From CAKKQX01 sp963734595 (GTDB lineage Bacteria; Pseudomonadota; Gammaproteobacteria; Burkholderiales; SG8-41), in assembly GCA_963734595.1 (NCBI GenBank), contig CAVTHV010000029.1, forward strand, positions 259,859 to 323,858: 64,000 nucleotides of DNA, given 5' to 3'. The notes under the pieces are model-generated. The model saw nothing but the letters and a program-made list of their open reading frames with translations, had not been told where the DNA came from and did no database searches. Both the position numbers and the translations under genes were made by a program. Shown in pieces: positions 1 through 12,254 of this stretch (the stretch's first letter is position 1; the number at the start of each line of letters is the position of its first letter).

Positions 1-454
1 AATACTGCTCGGTGCGCGCGATGATCTCGGCCGCGTACGCAATCAGCCCGTTCGCATATTCGCAATACACGCAGTGAAACTTCTCGAAGGCGTTCAGGTA
101 TTCGAGCTGCCGCCGGTCGAACACCAGGTAATCCGCGCGCCGGACCCTGGCAATCCGGAAAATCGGGAAACAGATCCCCTGGTAAAGCGCGATGCAAACG
201 TCGAAAAAAACCAGCGGCACGATCATGCCGTAGATGAAAGGCGCGCACAGGAAGTTCTGCGGCCGCACGCCGAGGAGCCAGCGGACTATTCCCACCTTGA
301 GACGGCGGTGCGTGTCGCGGATGGTCTGCTCGAATTCGACGCGCCGGCCCTTGATCTCGAAGGAGATGCGGCTCTCCTGTTCATGCAGCGCCGTCCGCAG
401 TTCGCCTTCGAGCGCGCCGATCTGGTCGAGCAGGTGCCGTATCGAGTTGTTCAC
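1..454 (-). CDS. Hypothetical membrane protein, C-terminus beyond window
   Basis: The GTG start at 454 has a GGAG ribosome site five bases upstream and opens a frame that runs off the window edge, so about 151 N-terminal residues are visible. Residues 1-55 are charged and helical. They are followed by two hydrophobic stretches (FIYGMIVPLVFFDVCIAL and a shorter one), then a polar segment with HCVYCEYANGLI, a Cys pair three apart near the end of the visible part. I recognise the general look of a conserved proteobacterial membrane protein but no function. It follows the dehydratase gene on the same strand with about 43 bases between, so it may be cotranscribed. Confidence 0.6.
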   Translation of the reverse strand, partial: MNNSIRHLLDQIGALEGELRTALHEQESRISFEIKGRRVEFEQTIRDTHRRLKVGIVRWLLGVRPQNFLCAPFIYGMIVPLVFFDVCIALYQGICFPIFRIARVRRADYLVFDRRQLEYLNAFEKFHCVYCEYANGLIAYAAEIIARTEQY

Positions 455-497
455 GAGGCTCCAGTGCCGGTCCGTCCGGCGGTATGCGGTTCCGGCA

Positions 498-2059
498 TCA
501 GCCGGTGACGCCGATGTTCCACGGCACGAACTCGTGGTCGCCGAGTCCGAGCAGCTCGCTCTTGCTCTTCTCGCCCGAGGCGATGCGCAGCATCAGATCG
601 AAAATCTCCTGGCCCATCTCGCTCAGCGTGGCGGTGCCGTCGAGGATCTCGCCGCAGTTGATGTCCATGTCCTCGGTCAGCCGCTTGTACATCGGCGTGT
701 TGGTCGCGAGCTTGATCGAGGGCACCGGCTTGGCGCCGAACATCGAGCCGCGTCCGGTGGTGAACATGATCATGTTGGCGCCGCCGGCGATCTGGCCGGT
801 CGCCGAGCACGGGTCGAAGCCCGGCGTGTCCATGAACACGAAGCCCTTCTGCGTGCACCGGCTCGGCGTAGCGGTAGACTTCCATCAGCGGGCCGGTGCC
901 GCCTTTCATCGACGAGCCCAGCGATTTCTCGAAAATGTTGGCGAGCCCGCCGTGCTGGTTGCCGGGGCTGACCACGCCGTTGATCTGCGTGTCGCGGCCG
1001 ACGGTGTAGACGTCCTTCCACCAGCGGATGCGCTCGATCAGCTTCTCGCCGACTTCGCGGCTCCGCGCGCGGCGCGTCAGCGTGTGCTCGACGCCGTAGA
1101 TTTCCGGCGTCTCCGACAGGATCGCGGTGCCGCCGTGGCGCACCAGGATGTCCATCGCCGCGCCCAGCGCCGGGTTGGCGGTGATCGACGAGAAGCCGTC
1201 CGAGCCGCCGCACTGCAGGCCGACCATGATGTGGCTCGCCGGCACGCGGGTGCGCGTCACGCGGTTCGCCTCCGGCAGCATCTCCTTCACCGCGGCGATG
1301 CCGGCCGCGATGGTCTTGCGCGTGCCGCCGTTCGTCCTGCATCACGAACGTGCGCAGCCGCGAACTCGACCGCGAGGCCCTGCTCCTTCAACAACCCGTT
1401 GATCTGGTTGCGCTCGCAGCCGAGGCCGACGACCAGCGCGCCGGCGAGATTCGCGTGCCGCGCGTAGCCCGCCATCGTACGGCGCAGCAGGTCCATCGGC
1501 TCGCCGGTCATTTCCATGCCGCAACCGGTGCCGTGCGCGAACGCCGCCACGCCGTCGATGTTCGGATACTCCGCGAGCCGCTCCGGCGTGAAATACTCGG
1601 CGATCTTGTGCGCCACCGTGGCCGAACAATTGACGGTGGACAGCACGCCGATGTAATTGCGCGTGGCGACCTGCCCGTTCGCGCGCACGATGCCCATGAA
1701 GCTCGCGCGCTCGGGCTCGGGCATCATCTCGACGGGCTTGTAGTCCCGCGCGTGAGCGTAGTCGCGGTCGAACTCGCGGAACTCCATGTTGTGCGAGTGC
1801 ACGTAGCGTGCCTGGCGGGAATGTCGGCGGCGGCAAAGCCGATGGTCACGTTGTACTTGAGGATGGGCTCGCCCTGCCTGATGGCGCGCGCGGCGATCTT
1901 GTGGCCGGCCGGCATCTGGCTGCGGCTGGTGAGCCCGCCCTCCAGCTTCGCGCCGATGCCGATCTCGGTGCGCGCGATCAACACATTGTCCGTGTCGTGC
2001 AGCCGGATGGTCTGTCCGGCCGCAGGTTTGTCCCGTATTTCGATGACGCCATCAGCCAT
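498..2059 (-). CDS. UxaA/GarD-family sugar acid dehydratase (altronate dehydratase-like)
   Basis: About 518 residues once five single-base insertions are removed (near 855, 1329, 1357, 1806 and 1813). Residues 1-90 are an SAF-type domain (MADGVIEIRDKPAAGQ, then GHKIA and ILKYNVTIGFA). The rest is the UxaA catalytic region, with ATRNYIGVLSTVNCSATVA, AFAHGTGCGM, LVVGLGCERNQI, a GLQCGGSDG motif and, near the end, FTTGRGSMFG. These are hallmarks of the iron-dependent altronate/galactarate dehydratase family, which removes water from a sugar acid to give a 2-keto-3-deoxy acid. The substrate cannot be read from sequence because single-chain members act on several sugar acids. The gene lies divergent to rdgC. 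The frame breaks look like assembly artefacts: most joins restore a synonymous third base, for example GTG or GTC near 855. Confidence 0.85.
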
Positions 2060-2171
2060 TCCAATGCCCCTTCTTCGTAAACCGCCATGAATTGAATCGC
2101 TATTTTATCCTGACTGACGCCGCATCCGGACAATCTTTGCCCTTCCGTTTCAAACGGCAGCAAAACTATTC

Positions 2172-2199
2172 TTGTCGCGCGCGGACACGCCGGTATAAT
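2172..2199 (+). promoter_or_regulatory. Probable sigma70 promoter of rdgC
   Basis: TTGTCG at 2172-2177 and a perfect TATAAT at 2194-2199 are separated by 16 bases. The expected start of transcription lies about 15-17 bases before the rdgC ATG at 2222, so the leader would be very short. No good Shine-Dalgarno sequence precedes that ATG. Confidence 0.55.
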
Positions 2200-2221
2200 C
2201 CAAGCTTTTTTCGCTGCCGCC

Positions 2222-3128
2222 ATGTGGTTCAGGAATCTCCTCGTATACCGACTCAACGCCGATCACCGCATCGCCGCCGAAGATCTCGAAAACAAGCTGT
2301 CCCGCAATGCGCTCCAGCCCTGCGGCAGCTTCGAAATGGAAAAGCGCGGCTGGGTCTGCCCGCGCGGCGCGGACCGCTTCCTGCACACCCTGGAGCGCCA
2401 GTGGCTGCTGGCGCTGGGCGTCAACCAGAAACTGCTGCCCGCGTCGGTGGTCAACGAGACCGTCAAGGAACGCGCCGAGGCCCTGGCCGCGAAGCAGGAC
2501 CACCCGGTCGGCCGCAAGCAGATGCGGGAAATCAGGGAACGCGCCCTCGAGGAATTGATGCCCAAGGCCTTCACCCGCCGCCGCACCACCCACGCCTGGA
2601 TCGATCCGGTCAACCGCTGGCTGGTGGTGGACACCGCCGGGGAAAAGAAGGCCGAAGAACTGCTCGAAACCCTGCGCAAGGCCGATCCCGATTTCCCGGC
2701 CAGACGCCTCGACACCGAACGCTCGCCCGCCTCGGCCATGACGCAGTGGCTGACGGCGGGCGAAGTCCCGGGCGATTTCACCCTCGACCAGGACCTCGAA
2801 CTGCGTTCGGCCGACGAAAGCCAGGCCACGGTGCGCTACCTGCGCCATGCCCTGGAAGGCAAGGAAATCCGCGACCATATCGCGGCCGGCAAGACCGCCA
2901 CGCGCCTCGGACTGACCTGGAAGGACCGGATTTCGTTTGTGCTGACCGAGCATCTGCAGGTGAAGCGCCTCGTCTTCCTCGACCTTCTCAAGGAAGAAAC
3001 CGCGGCGAAAGCGCGAGGACGCCGACGAGCAGTTCGACATCGATTTCGCGCTCATGAGCGGCGAGCTCGCGCACCTGCTGGCCGATCTGACGCAGGCCCT
3101 GGGCGGCGAGAAGCGGCGCGAATCCTGA
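2222..3128 (+). CDS. rdgC: Recombination-associated protein RdgC
   Basis: 301 residues after removing one inserted base near 3014, where gcgc can be read as GCG or GCC before GAG. This matches the usual length of about 300. The N-terminus MWFRNLLVYRL and the body (a GWVCPRG segment, LEELMPKAFTRRR, DPVNRWLVVDTA, RLGLTWKDRISFVL) are those of RdgC. RdgC is a ring-forming, sequence-independent DNA-binding protein of the nucleoid that limits RecA filament activity. Without the frame repair the last 36 residues turn into an arginine-rich non-homologous tail, which shows the indel is not native. It is transcribed alone from the promoter at 2172-2199. Confidence 0.95.
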
Positions 3129-3358
3129 TGCAGGTCAATGAATGAAAATACGGGGCTTGACCGCCCCCTGACGATATATTACTTTCGAGACTGTATGGGG
3201 GTTCCGCAGGAGCGGCATAAAAGTCGCTGCGTTTCCAAGTATCGGATCAACCGATTTGCCGCGTGCAGGCATTGGAGGTCCTGGCCTTCACGCAATACCA
3301 CTGACATGGCGGATCCCGCGCCGGATACGACGCGACGATCCTGGAGGAGAGTTTAGAC

Positions 3359-4231
3359 ATGCCCAAGGTGCTGACCGCTGAACGGGTTGCCAGTTATCGC
3401 GCCAACGGATATCTCTACCCGAACGACGCGCTGAGCCCGGCCGAAGTGGCGCACTACCGCGAGGAGCTGCGCAAGACCGAAGCGCACCTCGGCGGATCGC
3501 TGATGGCCATCGACCGGAAATACCGCGGCAACCTGCACTTCCTGTGCCGCTGGGTGGACGAACTCATCCGCCATCCCGCCATACTCGACGTCGTCGAAGA
3601 CCTGATCGGCCCGGACATCCTGCTCTACACCAGCCGCTTCTTCATCAAGGAACCGCACAGCGAAGGCATCGCCGCCTGGCACCAGGATTCGACCTATTTC
3701 GGATTGCGCCCGTTTGACCATGTCACGGCGTGGGTCGCGCTCTCCAACGTGACGAAAGAAGCGGGCCCTGTGGAATTCGCCGTCGGCAGCCACATCCGCG
3801 GCCAGCTCCTGCAGCGCAGTGGCGTCGTCAAGAACAGCGTGAATACGGCCGGCCAGATCATCGTCGAGTGGTTCGACCAGTCGCAGCTCGATCGTGCGAT
3901 CCTGAAGCCCGGACAGTTCTCGCTGCATCACACCTGCGTCGTCCACCAGTCGGCGCCGAACCGCTCGGACGAGCGGCGCATCGGCATCGCGCTCAGTTAC
4001 ATCCCGACCCGGGTGCGCCACATCGGCTCCACCAAAATGCCCGCCTGCCTGGTGCGGGGAAAAGACGAGTACGGGCACTTCGACCTGCAGCCCCGCCCGC
4101 GGCAGGATTTCGGCGCGGTCGAAACGCAACGCCACGACCAGACGTTCAAAGCCTACCTGGAATCGTTTTACGAGCAGCTGGGTCTCGCGGAAAAAGACGT
4201 TCCCGCCGATCTCGCTGCATTAGCGCCCTGA
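3359..4231 (+). CDS. PhyH-family Fe(II)/2-oxoglutarate dioxygenase
   Basis: 290 residues, preceded by a strong GGAGGAG ribosome site. The iron facial triad of the phytanoyl-CoA dioxygenase family is visible: H108-x-D110 in WHQDS and the distal His196 in TCVVHQSAPN, followed by Arg206/207, which would hold 2-oxoglutarate. Members hydroxylate acyl-CoAs or many secondary metabolites. The substrate here is unknown and the neighbours give little help, since ppdK follows 24 bases downstream on the same strand and is a central metabolic enzyme. No signal peptide is seen, so it should be cytoplasmic. It has no indels. Confidence 0.85.
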   Translation: MPKVLTAERVASYRANGYLYPNDALSPAEVAHYREELRKTEAHLGGSLMAIDRKYRGNLHFLCRWVDELIRHPAILDVVEDLIGPDILLYTSRFFIKEPHSEGIAAWHQDSTYFGLRPFDHVTAWVALSNVTKEAGPVEFAVGSHIRGQLLQRSGVVKNSVNTAGQIIVEWFDQSQLDRAILKPGQFSLHHTCVVHQSAPNRSDERRIGIALSYIPTRVRHIGSTKMPACLVRGKDEYGHFDLQPRPRQDFGAVETQRHDQTFKAYLESFYEQLGLAEKDVPADLAALAP

Positions 4232-4255
4232 TCACCAACGCTTAGAGACGCCATC

Positions 4256-7062
<2,807 letters not shown>

Positions 7063-7067
7063 TACCA

Positions 7068-7131
7068 GGGAAGCTCTGATTGTAGTTTTGTCATTCCCGC
7101 CTTCGCGGGGATGACTTAATCAGAGGTTCCC
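7068..7131. terminator. Nested inverted repeat between convergent genes
   Basis: Outer arms of 14 bases at 7068-7081 and 7118-7131 (gggaagctctgatt and its near-perfect complement) enclose inner arms at 7090-7100 and 7105-7115 built on the sequence gtcattcccgc. The inner part resembles the widespread short intergenic palindrome family with GTCATTCCCGC ends. It sits between the ends of ppdK and the TPP enzyme, so it probably acts as a two-way terminator. There is no clear T run. Confidence 0.5.
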
Positions 7132-7144
7132 GAGGATGGAACAC

Positions 7145-7732
7145 TCAGCCCGGCAGGCGCAGCTCTTTTTTCAGGTCATCCAGCATCTGCCGCCGCGTGC
7201 GCGTCTGCCACTGCCGCCGCTTGCCGATCGGTTCGTTCTGGATTTCCGGGATCACTTTCATCGCCACGAACACCGGGCCGGGTCCGTTCAGGATCGACTC
7301 GATGTTGACGGCAACACTTTCCAGATTGTCGAACGCGAAAGTCCGCGTGTAGCCCGCGGCGCGCGCCATCGCGTCGTAGGACACCTTTTTCGCATTGGGC
7401 ACCGGCTGGCCGCCGGTGGTCGCATAGCATTCGTTGTCGAGCAGGAAGTGATAGAAATTTGCAGGCCGATGCTCGGCGATCATCGCCAGCACGCCCATGC
7501 TCATCTGCAGGTCGCCTTCGGAATCGAACACCACGACTTTCTTCTGCGGCTGGGCCAGTGCGACGCCCAGCGCAAACGCGGCATGGCCGCCCATCGCCGG
7601 ATCGCCCAGCGGCAGATCGAGGCTGGGCCGGGTGCTGATGTCCACCCAGAAGCGCCCGCCGCGGCCGGGAATCACGATCGCATCGCCGCGATGGCGCTGA
7701 AAAACCTCGAACATTTCCGTTGTCTTGATCAT
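7145..7732 (-). CDS. TPP-dependent decarboxylase, beta (TPP-binding) subunit
   Basis: 195 residues. It is the C-terminal, cofactor-binding half of the sulfopyruvate/phosphonopyruvate decarboxylase group. The TPP and metal motif region is GDPAMGGHAAFALGVALA, then VVVFDSEGDLQMSMGVLAMI, with SEGD in the place of the usual GDG. A typical NIESILNGPGPVFVAMKV end is present. The ATG at 7732 is chosen because AAGGGG lies seven bases upstream; a GTG at 7738 in the same frame is possible. The partner half lies upstream on the same strand, 112 bases away. The real substrate is uncertain: family members act on sulfopyruvate (coenzyme M synthesis), phosphonopyruvate, or related 2-keto acids. Confidence 0.75.
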   Translation of the reverse strand: MIKTTEMFEVFQRHRGDAIVIPGRGGRFWVDISTRPSLDLPLGDPAMGGHAAFALGVALAQPQKKVVVFDSEGDLQMSMGVLAMIAEHRPANFYHFLLDNECYATTGGQPVPNAKKVSYDAMARAAGYTRTFAFDNLESVAVNIESILNGPGPVFVAMKVIPEIQNEPIGKRRQWQTRTRRQMLDDLKKELRLPG

Positions 7733-7844
7733 TGCCACCCCTTCCTGGTTTCCGCTGCTGAAGACACGCGTAATCCGTTGTTTTTAATAATTATTTATCT
7801 GACAAGCAAAAAACGACTGCATCAGCTTTGACATGCGCTTCCGA

Positions 7845-8359
7845 TCAGAGGAAGCCGTGGTATTCGTCGCCGACCAGTATCGCGACCGGCCGCCTGTTCT
7901 TGCGCGCCTCGTCGAATGCCGCTGAAATTTTCGGCGCATCGGCGTCGCTCTCGACCAGGTAATAATTGATGCCGAATGCCTTGAGAAAGGGCTCGGTGTA
8001 CGTCGCCGCGGTGTCCTTGGGTTTGCCGTTCCTGACCAGCCGCGATAGCCCACCATCATCACCACCGGAAGATCGAGCCCCAGCGCCCAGCCGCGCATCG
8101 AATCGCCGGCCTCCATCAGGCCGGTGTTCTGGATCAGGATGATCGGCGTCTTGCCGCCTGCGTGCAGTCCGGCCGCGGTGGAAAACGCCAGCCCTTCGCG
8201 CGCGACGGCGACCAGGCTCAGCGACGGTTCCGCCAGCATCAGCGTGTAGAGCCAGTTGGTCTCGCTGTCGGGCAGCCACACCACGTGCGTGACGCCGTTC
8301 TTTTTCATTGCCTGCAGCACGATCTCAGGACTGAGATGGGCCGCTTGTGACGTATCCAC
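7845..8359 (-). CDS. TPP-dependent decarboxylase, alpha (PYR-domain) subunit
   Basis: About 170 residues with one frame break near 8036, best explained by one lost base (SRNGKPKDTAATYTEPF follows the join). Recognisable parts are LKKNGVTHVVWLPDSET-like text at the start (here AMKKNGVTHVVWLPDSET), VAREGLAFSTAAGLHAGGK with the Glu that activates the TPP aminopyrimidine, LIQNTGLMEAGDS, and the ending VAILVGDEYHGFL. The GTG at 8359 has GGGGAG seven bases upstream; a TTG at 8386 is possible but lacks a ribosome site. Together with the gene at 7145-7732 it forms one two-subunit enzyme of the ComD/ComE type. Confidence 0.7.
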
Positions 8360-8486
8360 CAGGTACTCCCCCTCGTTGGCCGGCAAAACCGGATTCTACA
8401 TTTATTGCGATGCAATCCGGGATCTCCGACCACATCGTGGGCAGTTCACAAATGCGGGACGAGAGAAGAAGCCTGCTTGACTCCGG

Positions 8487-9351
8487 CTATCCGCGCGTGA
8501 GCTCGCCGCTCTGGTAATCGCGCACCGCCTGCTCGATTTCCTCGCGCGTGTTCATCACGAACGGGCCGTACTGCGCGACGGGTTCCTTCAGCGGTTTTCC
8601 GGCGAGCAGGATGAAGCGCGCGCCCTCCGCACCCGCGGTGACTTCGATGAGCATCGCCTGCGGACAGCACGCCTGCGCTGCGCGTCTTGAGCGCACGCGC
8701 GGCGCCTGCCGGCCCCACTTCGGCGCCGCCTTCGTAGACATAGAGAAACGCGTTGTAGTCAGCCGCGACGGAATGCGCAAACGCCGCGCGCGCGGGAAGC
8801 TCGACGTCGAAATACAGCGGATCGGTAGTCAAACCCTGAATTGGCCCCGGCGTCGCGCGCCCTTCCGCGACCAGCGTGCCCGCGATCACTTTCGCATGCC
8901 CGCCGCCGGGAAGATCCGCCACGGGAATCTGTGAAGCCGGGATATCGCGATAGCCGGCGGGTTTCATCTTCTCGCGCGCGGGGAGATTGATCCAGAGCTG
9001 GAAGCCGCGCATGCGCCCTTCCAGTTGTTGCGGCATCTCGGAATGGATGATGCCGCGGCCCGCGGTCATCCACTGCACGTCGCCGCTCCTGAGATCGCCG
9101 CGGTTGCCCATGTGGTCCTGATGCAGCATGTGGCCGTCGAGCATGTAGGTGACGGTCTCGAAACCGCGGTGCGGATGGTCGGGAAAGCCGGCGATGTAGT
9201 CGTCCGGGTTCTCGGTGCCGAACTCGTCGAGCATCAGGAACGGATCGAGGCGCTGGAACTGCGAGCTGCCGATGCTGCGGCGGAGCTTCACGCCGGCGCC
9301 GTCGGAAGTCGCGACGGATTCGATGACTTTCTGGAGGGTACGGGTGGTCAT
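8487..9351 (-). CDS. Pirin family protein
   Basis: 287 residues after removing one inserted base near 8653 (GCT or GCC before ATC). It has the double cupin fold of pirins. The metal site signature is HPHRGFETVTYMLDG, continued by HQDHMGNRGDLRSGDVQWMTAGRGIIHSE, where the His residues and Glu bind iron. The second cupin ends with ARFILLAGKPLKEPVAQYGPF. Bacterial pirins are reported as quercetinases or as modulators of metabolic enzymes; nothing here selects a role. It stands alone on the minus strand, 33 bases after the VOC gene at 9385-9809 in genome order but transcribed before the decarboxylase pair. Confidence 0.9.
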
Positions 9352-9384
9352 GGTATTGATGCTCGGTATGGCTTCGCGTTCACA

Positions 9385-9809
9385 TCACGGATGCCCGTGC
9401 CCTGCGGGCAGCTCTGCAAGTTCGATCAGGCAGTTCTCGGTGGCGGCCGGGTCGATGAAGGCGATGCGGCAGCCCGCGTGGCCGATGCGCGGCACCTGGT
9501 CGAGGAGCGGGATTCCTTTTGCCTTCAGTTCCGCCAGCGCCTCGTCGATGTCCTCGACCTCGAAGCAGATGTGGTTGAGCCCGCCCTTGCCCTCGGCGAC
9601 CATGCGCGCATGCTTGCTGTCGGGCGTCGTTCCGGACAGCAGCTCGACCATCGACTCGCCGACCGGATAGAGCGCGAGCTTCACGGGCCGGTCCTTGTAT
9701 TCCTCGGTGCCGCCGAGACGGAATGCCGAAGCAACCTTCCCAGAGTTTGCCGGCTGGCTTCGGTGTCCCGCACCACCACGCCGACATGCTCGATACGCTT
9801 GATTTTCAT
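9385..9809 (-). CDS. VOC-fold enzyme, methylmalonyl-CoA epimerase-like
   Basis: 140 residues after two inserted bases are removed (near 9748, CGG or CGC; near 9719, CCG or CCT). The start ATG at 9809 has GGAGG upstream. The repaired start reads MKIKRIEHVGVVVRD and continues KLWEGCFGI. The metal ligands expected for the vicinal-oxygen-chelate fold are His8, a VELL glutamate, the His of LNHICFEVEDID and the Glu of ENCLIEL. The text is closest to methylmalonyl-CoA epimerases, but no mutase gene is nearby, so a general lactoylglutathione lyase-like label is the safer one. Confidence 0.75.
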
Positions 9810-9850
9810 CGTTGTCCTCCGTGACAAAACCTACCCCAAAAGATTTTACC

Positions 9851-9877
9851 GCCAAGGCCGCCAAGAACGCCAAGAAA
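9851..9877. repeat. Short intergenic 9-base tandem repeat
   Basis: Three copies of a 9-mer beginning GCCAAG (gccaaggcc, gccaagaac, gccaagaaa) lie in the gap between two divergent genes. Repeats with GCCAAG units are common intergenic elements in proteobacteria. The gap 9810-9988 also holds a TATAAT at 9944-9949 that may be the -10 of the next gene. Confidence 0.45.
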
Positions 9878-9988
9878 GGATCGATCAATTCAACGAGCGA
9901 ATATCAGGACACTGCTCGCACAAACGCTACATTGCGGGCCACGTATAATATGGCCCGACTCTTAACCGACCCGGAAAGAAAACCAACC

Positions 9989-10395
9989 ATGAAGCTCCTT
10001 GCGTTCCTGCTCGCTGCCGCCGTCGTTTCCGCTTCCGCCTCGCCGCGACTCCCGCCGCCGATCTCCCCGCGGGCCATCCCCCGGTTTCCCAGCTTCCGCC
10101 CGGCCATCCCCAGGTCGACATGACGAAACAGGGCAAGGGCGCGCCCGAAATCCCGCTGCCGCAAAAAGCCAGGGTGCTCAGCATCACCAACGTTCCTCAA
10201 TATACCTACATCGAGGTGACGCAGAACAAGAAAAACCTGTGGCTCGCCGCCTCCACCGTGGCCGTGAAGAAGGGCGACGTGATCCGGTTCGACGACGGCA
10301 TGGTGATGACCAACTTCCACAGCAAGAGCCTGAACCGCACTTTCCCCAGCATCACCTTCGTCAATCGCGTGGTCGTCACCCAGGAAAAAGAATAG
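9989..10395 (+). CDS. Small exported NrfJ-like protein
   Basis: 134 residues once two inserted bases near 10041-10046 are removed. The repaired protein starts with a signal peptide (MKLLAFLLAAAVVSA) and then a linker with two GHP units, LPAGHPPVSQ and LPPGHPQVDM. The mature domain reads KARVLSITNVPQYTYIEVTQ, LWLAASTVAVKKGDVIRF, MTNFHSKSLNRTFPSI. This layout, a GHPP linker followed by a short OB-like domain, is what I know from proteins annotated NrfJ-related. Function is unknown; location should be periplasmic. A TATAAT at 9944-9949 suggests its own promoter. Without repair the frame ends early at 10123. Confidence 0.65.
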
Positions 10396-10443
10396 CGCGC
10401 GATTTCTGCCGCCACGCGGATCCGGGCGCCTGCCCGGCATGCA

Positions 10444-11184
10444 TCATTGCCGGTGAAAGATCGCGTTCAGGAAAAAACCCAGCACCATCGCGGCCAGCGT
10501 GCAAAGGACGCCGAACAGCCACGCATGGTCGTGCGCCACATTCCATGTCCAGCGTTCGATGCCGATCTGCCGCGCTTCGAAATAGCTGACATCATGTCCG
10601 ACGACCTTCCCGGATTTGATGAGCAGCGTCTCGATCTGGTATTTTCCGACCTGGGTATCCCCGGGGAGCACGATGTCGCTCACGACCAGCCGGTTGCGAA
10701 TCACCTTGATCGCATGGTCGTCTTCGAGGTAACGGCCCTCTTTTTCCTTGAGCCGGAAAAACGCCTGGCGCCAGTCGGCCGGACTATCTCCCAGCAGTTT
10801 CGGTTCTACTCGTATTTGCGCGCCCTCGAGCCGCAACTGGTACTTGTCCTGGTCTGCCGCTGAAAGAAGCGACGCAATCGGCTTCGTTGCATAGAGGTAA
10901 AGCAGGCTGGGCGCCCCTGCCACGTCCGCTTCGCTGCCGCCGACCCAGAACGGCCCTAATTTGATTTTGCGGAACAGCGTCACGTCCTGCCGCGGCCCCA
11001 CGACCTTGATGATCAGGTCGCCGGTCCCGTCGATCACGCCGTAGGTCTTGACATCGGTTCCGGCAAAATCCGCCGTAATGTCGACGTGGGTCGTTTCCGG
11101 TTCCATCAAAATGGGACCGTCGGCCCGCGCCAGGAGCGGGAACATCAGCCCCGCCAGCACCAACGGTAACAACCAGCGCTTCAC
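10444..11184 (-). CDS. TIGR02186-type membrane-anchored protein linked to TauE exporter
   Basis: 246 residues: a signal peptide (KRWLLPLVLAGLMFPLLARA), a beta-rich periplasmic region, and one C-terminal membrane helix (AWLFGVLCTLAAMVLGFFLNAIF). The opening of the mature part, with VDITADFAGTDVKTYG and then GDLIIKVVGPRQDVTLFRK, is the pattern of the TIGR02186 / Alph_Pro_TM family. That family is regularly encoded next to TauE/SafE permeases, as it is here: its GTG start follows the TauE stop with no spacer. It is likely a periplasmic partner of the exporter. Biochemical function is not known. Confidence 0.8.
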   Translation of the reverse strand: MKRWLLPLVLAGLMFPLLARADGPILMEPETTHVDITADFAGTDVKTYGVIDGTGDLIIKVVGPRQDVTLFRKIKLGPFWVGGSEADVAGAPSLLYLYATKPIASLLSAADQDKYQLRLEGAQIRVEPKLLGDSPADWRQAFFRLKEKEGRYLEDDHAIKVIRNRLVVSDIVLPGDTQVGKYQIETLLIKSGKVVGHDVSYFEARQIGIERWTWNVAHDHAWLFGVLCTLAAMVLGFFLNAIFHRQ

Positions 11185-12121
11185 TTATTTCACCCTCACG
11201 GCCATTTCATAAACATCGCCCGGCGGGATGACCAGCATCATCACCATCTTGATCGCCACGCCGACAATCACCAGCGCCAGAATCAGCCGCAGCTTTTCCG
11301 CGCGCATGCGCGCACCGAGCTTCGATCCGTAGCTGGTCCCGAACACCGAACCGAGGATCAGCGTGACAGCCAGAAACGGATCGACCGAATGGTTGACCCC
11401 CGCCTGCATGATGCTGACCGCGGCGGTGGTGAACAGCAGCTGGAACATCGACGTGCCGATGACGATCTTGGTGGGCATCTTCAGCAGATAGATCATCACC
11501 GGAACCATGATGAATCCGCCTCCCACGCCCATCAGCGAGGTCAGGATGCCGACACCCGCGCCGAGCACGAGCGGCAACAACACGGACATCCTGACTCCGG
11601 AAACCGCGAAATCCATCTGAAACGGAAAACGGTCGGCAAGTGCCTGCATGCGCGACGGCCGGGTCGCTGCATTGCTCGGAAACAGGCGTATCCGGCGCAT
11701 CGCCACGGAACACGGCCCGCAGCGATTCGAACAGCATGCTGATGCCGACGAACCCCAGCAGCACCACGTACAGAAAATTGACGACGTTTCCGAACTGGCC
11801 GCCGCGCACCAGCAGATTGGCAAGATAAACCCCGAATCCGCCCCCCAGCCAGCTTCCGGCCAGCAGGACCAGCGCCATCTTGAAATCGATGTTCCCGTAA
11901 CGCCACTGAATGTAACTTGCGCCGGCCGCGGTGCCGGCCATCTGCGTGGCGCCGCTCGACACCGCCACGATCGGCGGAACGCCCGTAAAAATCAGCAACG
12001 GCGTAATCAGAAAGCCGCCGCCGACCCCGACCAGACCCGACAAAAAACCGACCAGCGCCCCGTACATCAGGATCAGCAGGATGTTCACATCCATGTGGGC
12101 GATGGGCAAGAATAATTCCAT
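11185..12121 (-). CDS. TauE/SafE family sulfite exporter
   Basis: 311 residues after one inserted base near 11647 is removed (GCG or GCC before ATG). It is a polytopic inner membrane protein with two homologous halves. Each half carries the family motif: GLVGVGGGFLITPLLIF near residue 30 and SLMGVGGGFIMVPVMIYLL near residue 190. The family exports sulfite, sulfoacetate or related organosulfonates. The ATG at 12121 is preferred over an upstream in-frame start at 12193 because the protein then begins at its first membrane helix region. It is directly followed by the TIGR02186 gene, forming a two-gene operon. The sulfopyruvate-type decarboxylase at 7-8 kb could supply sulfonate or sulfite, but that link is inference only. 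Confidence 0.85.
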
Positions 12122-12254
12122 AAGTGATTCCAGTGTTCCCGGCGGACACGCCTTGCGGACAAAAAACGGTGATTTTACCGTTCCGCGCGACAATAATCAC
12201 GAAACAGCAGGACAAACCGGCAGAGGAACGACCGGCGCGACGCCGATGCGGGAA

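Noticed and set aside
9812..9988. Start of the NrfJ-like protein at the upstream GTG in the same frame
   Set aside because: The longer frame would run through the GCCAAG repeat; the ATG at 9989 starts exactly at a signal peptide.
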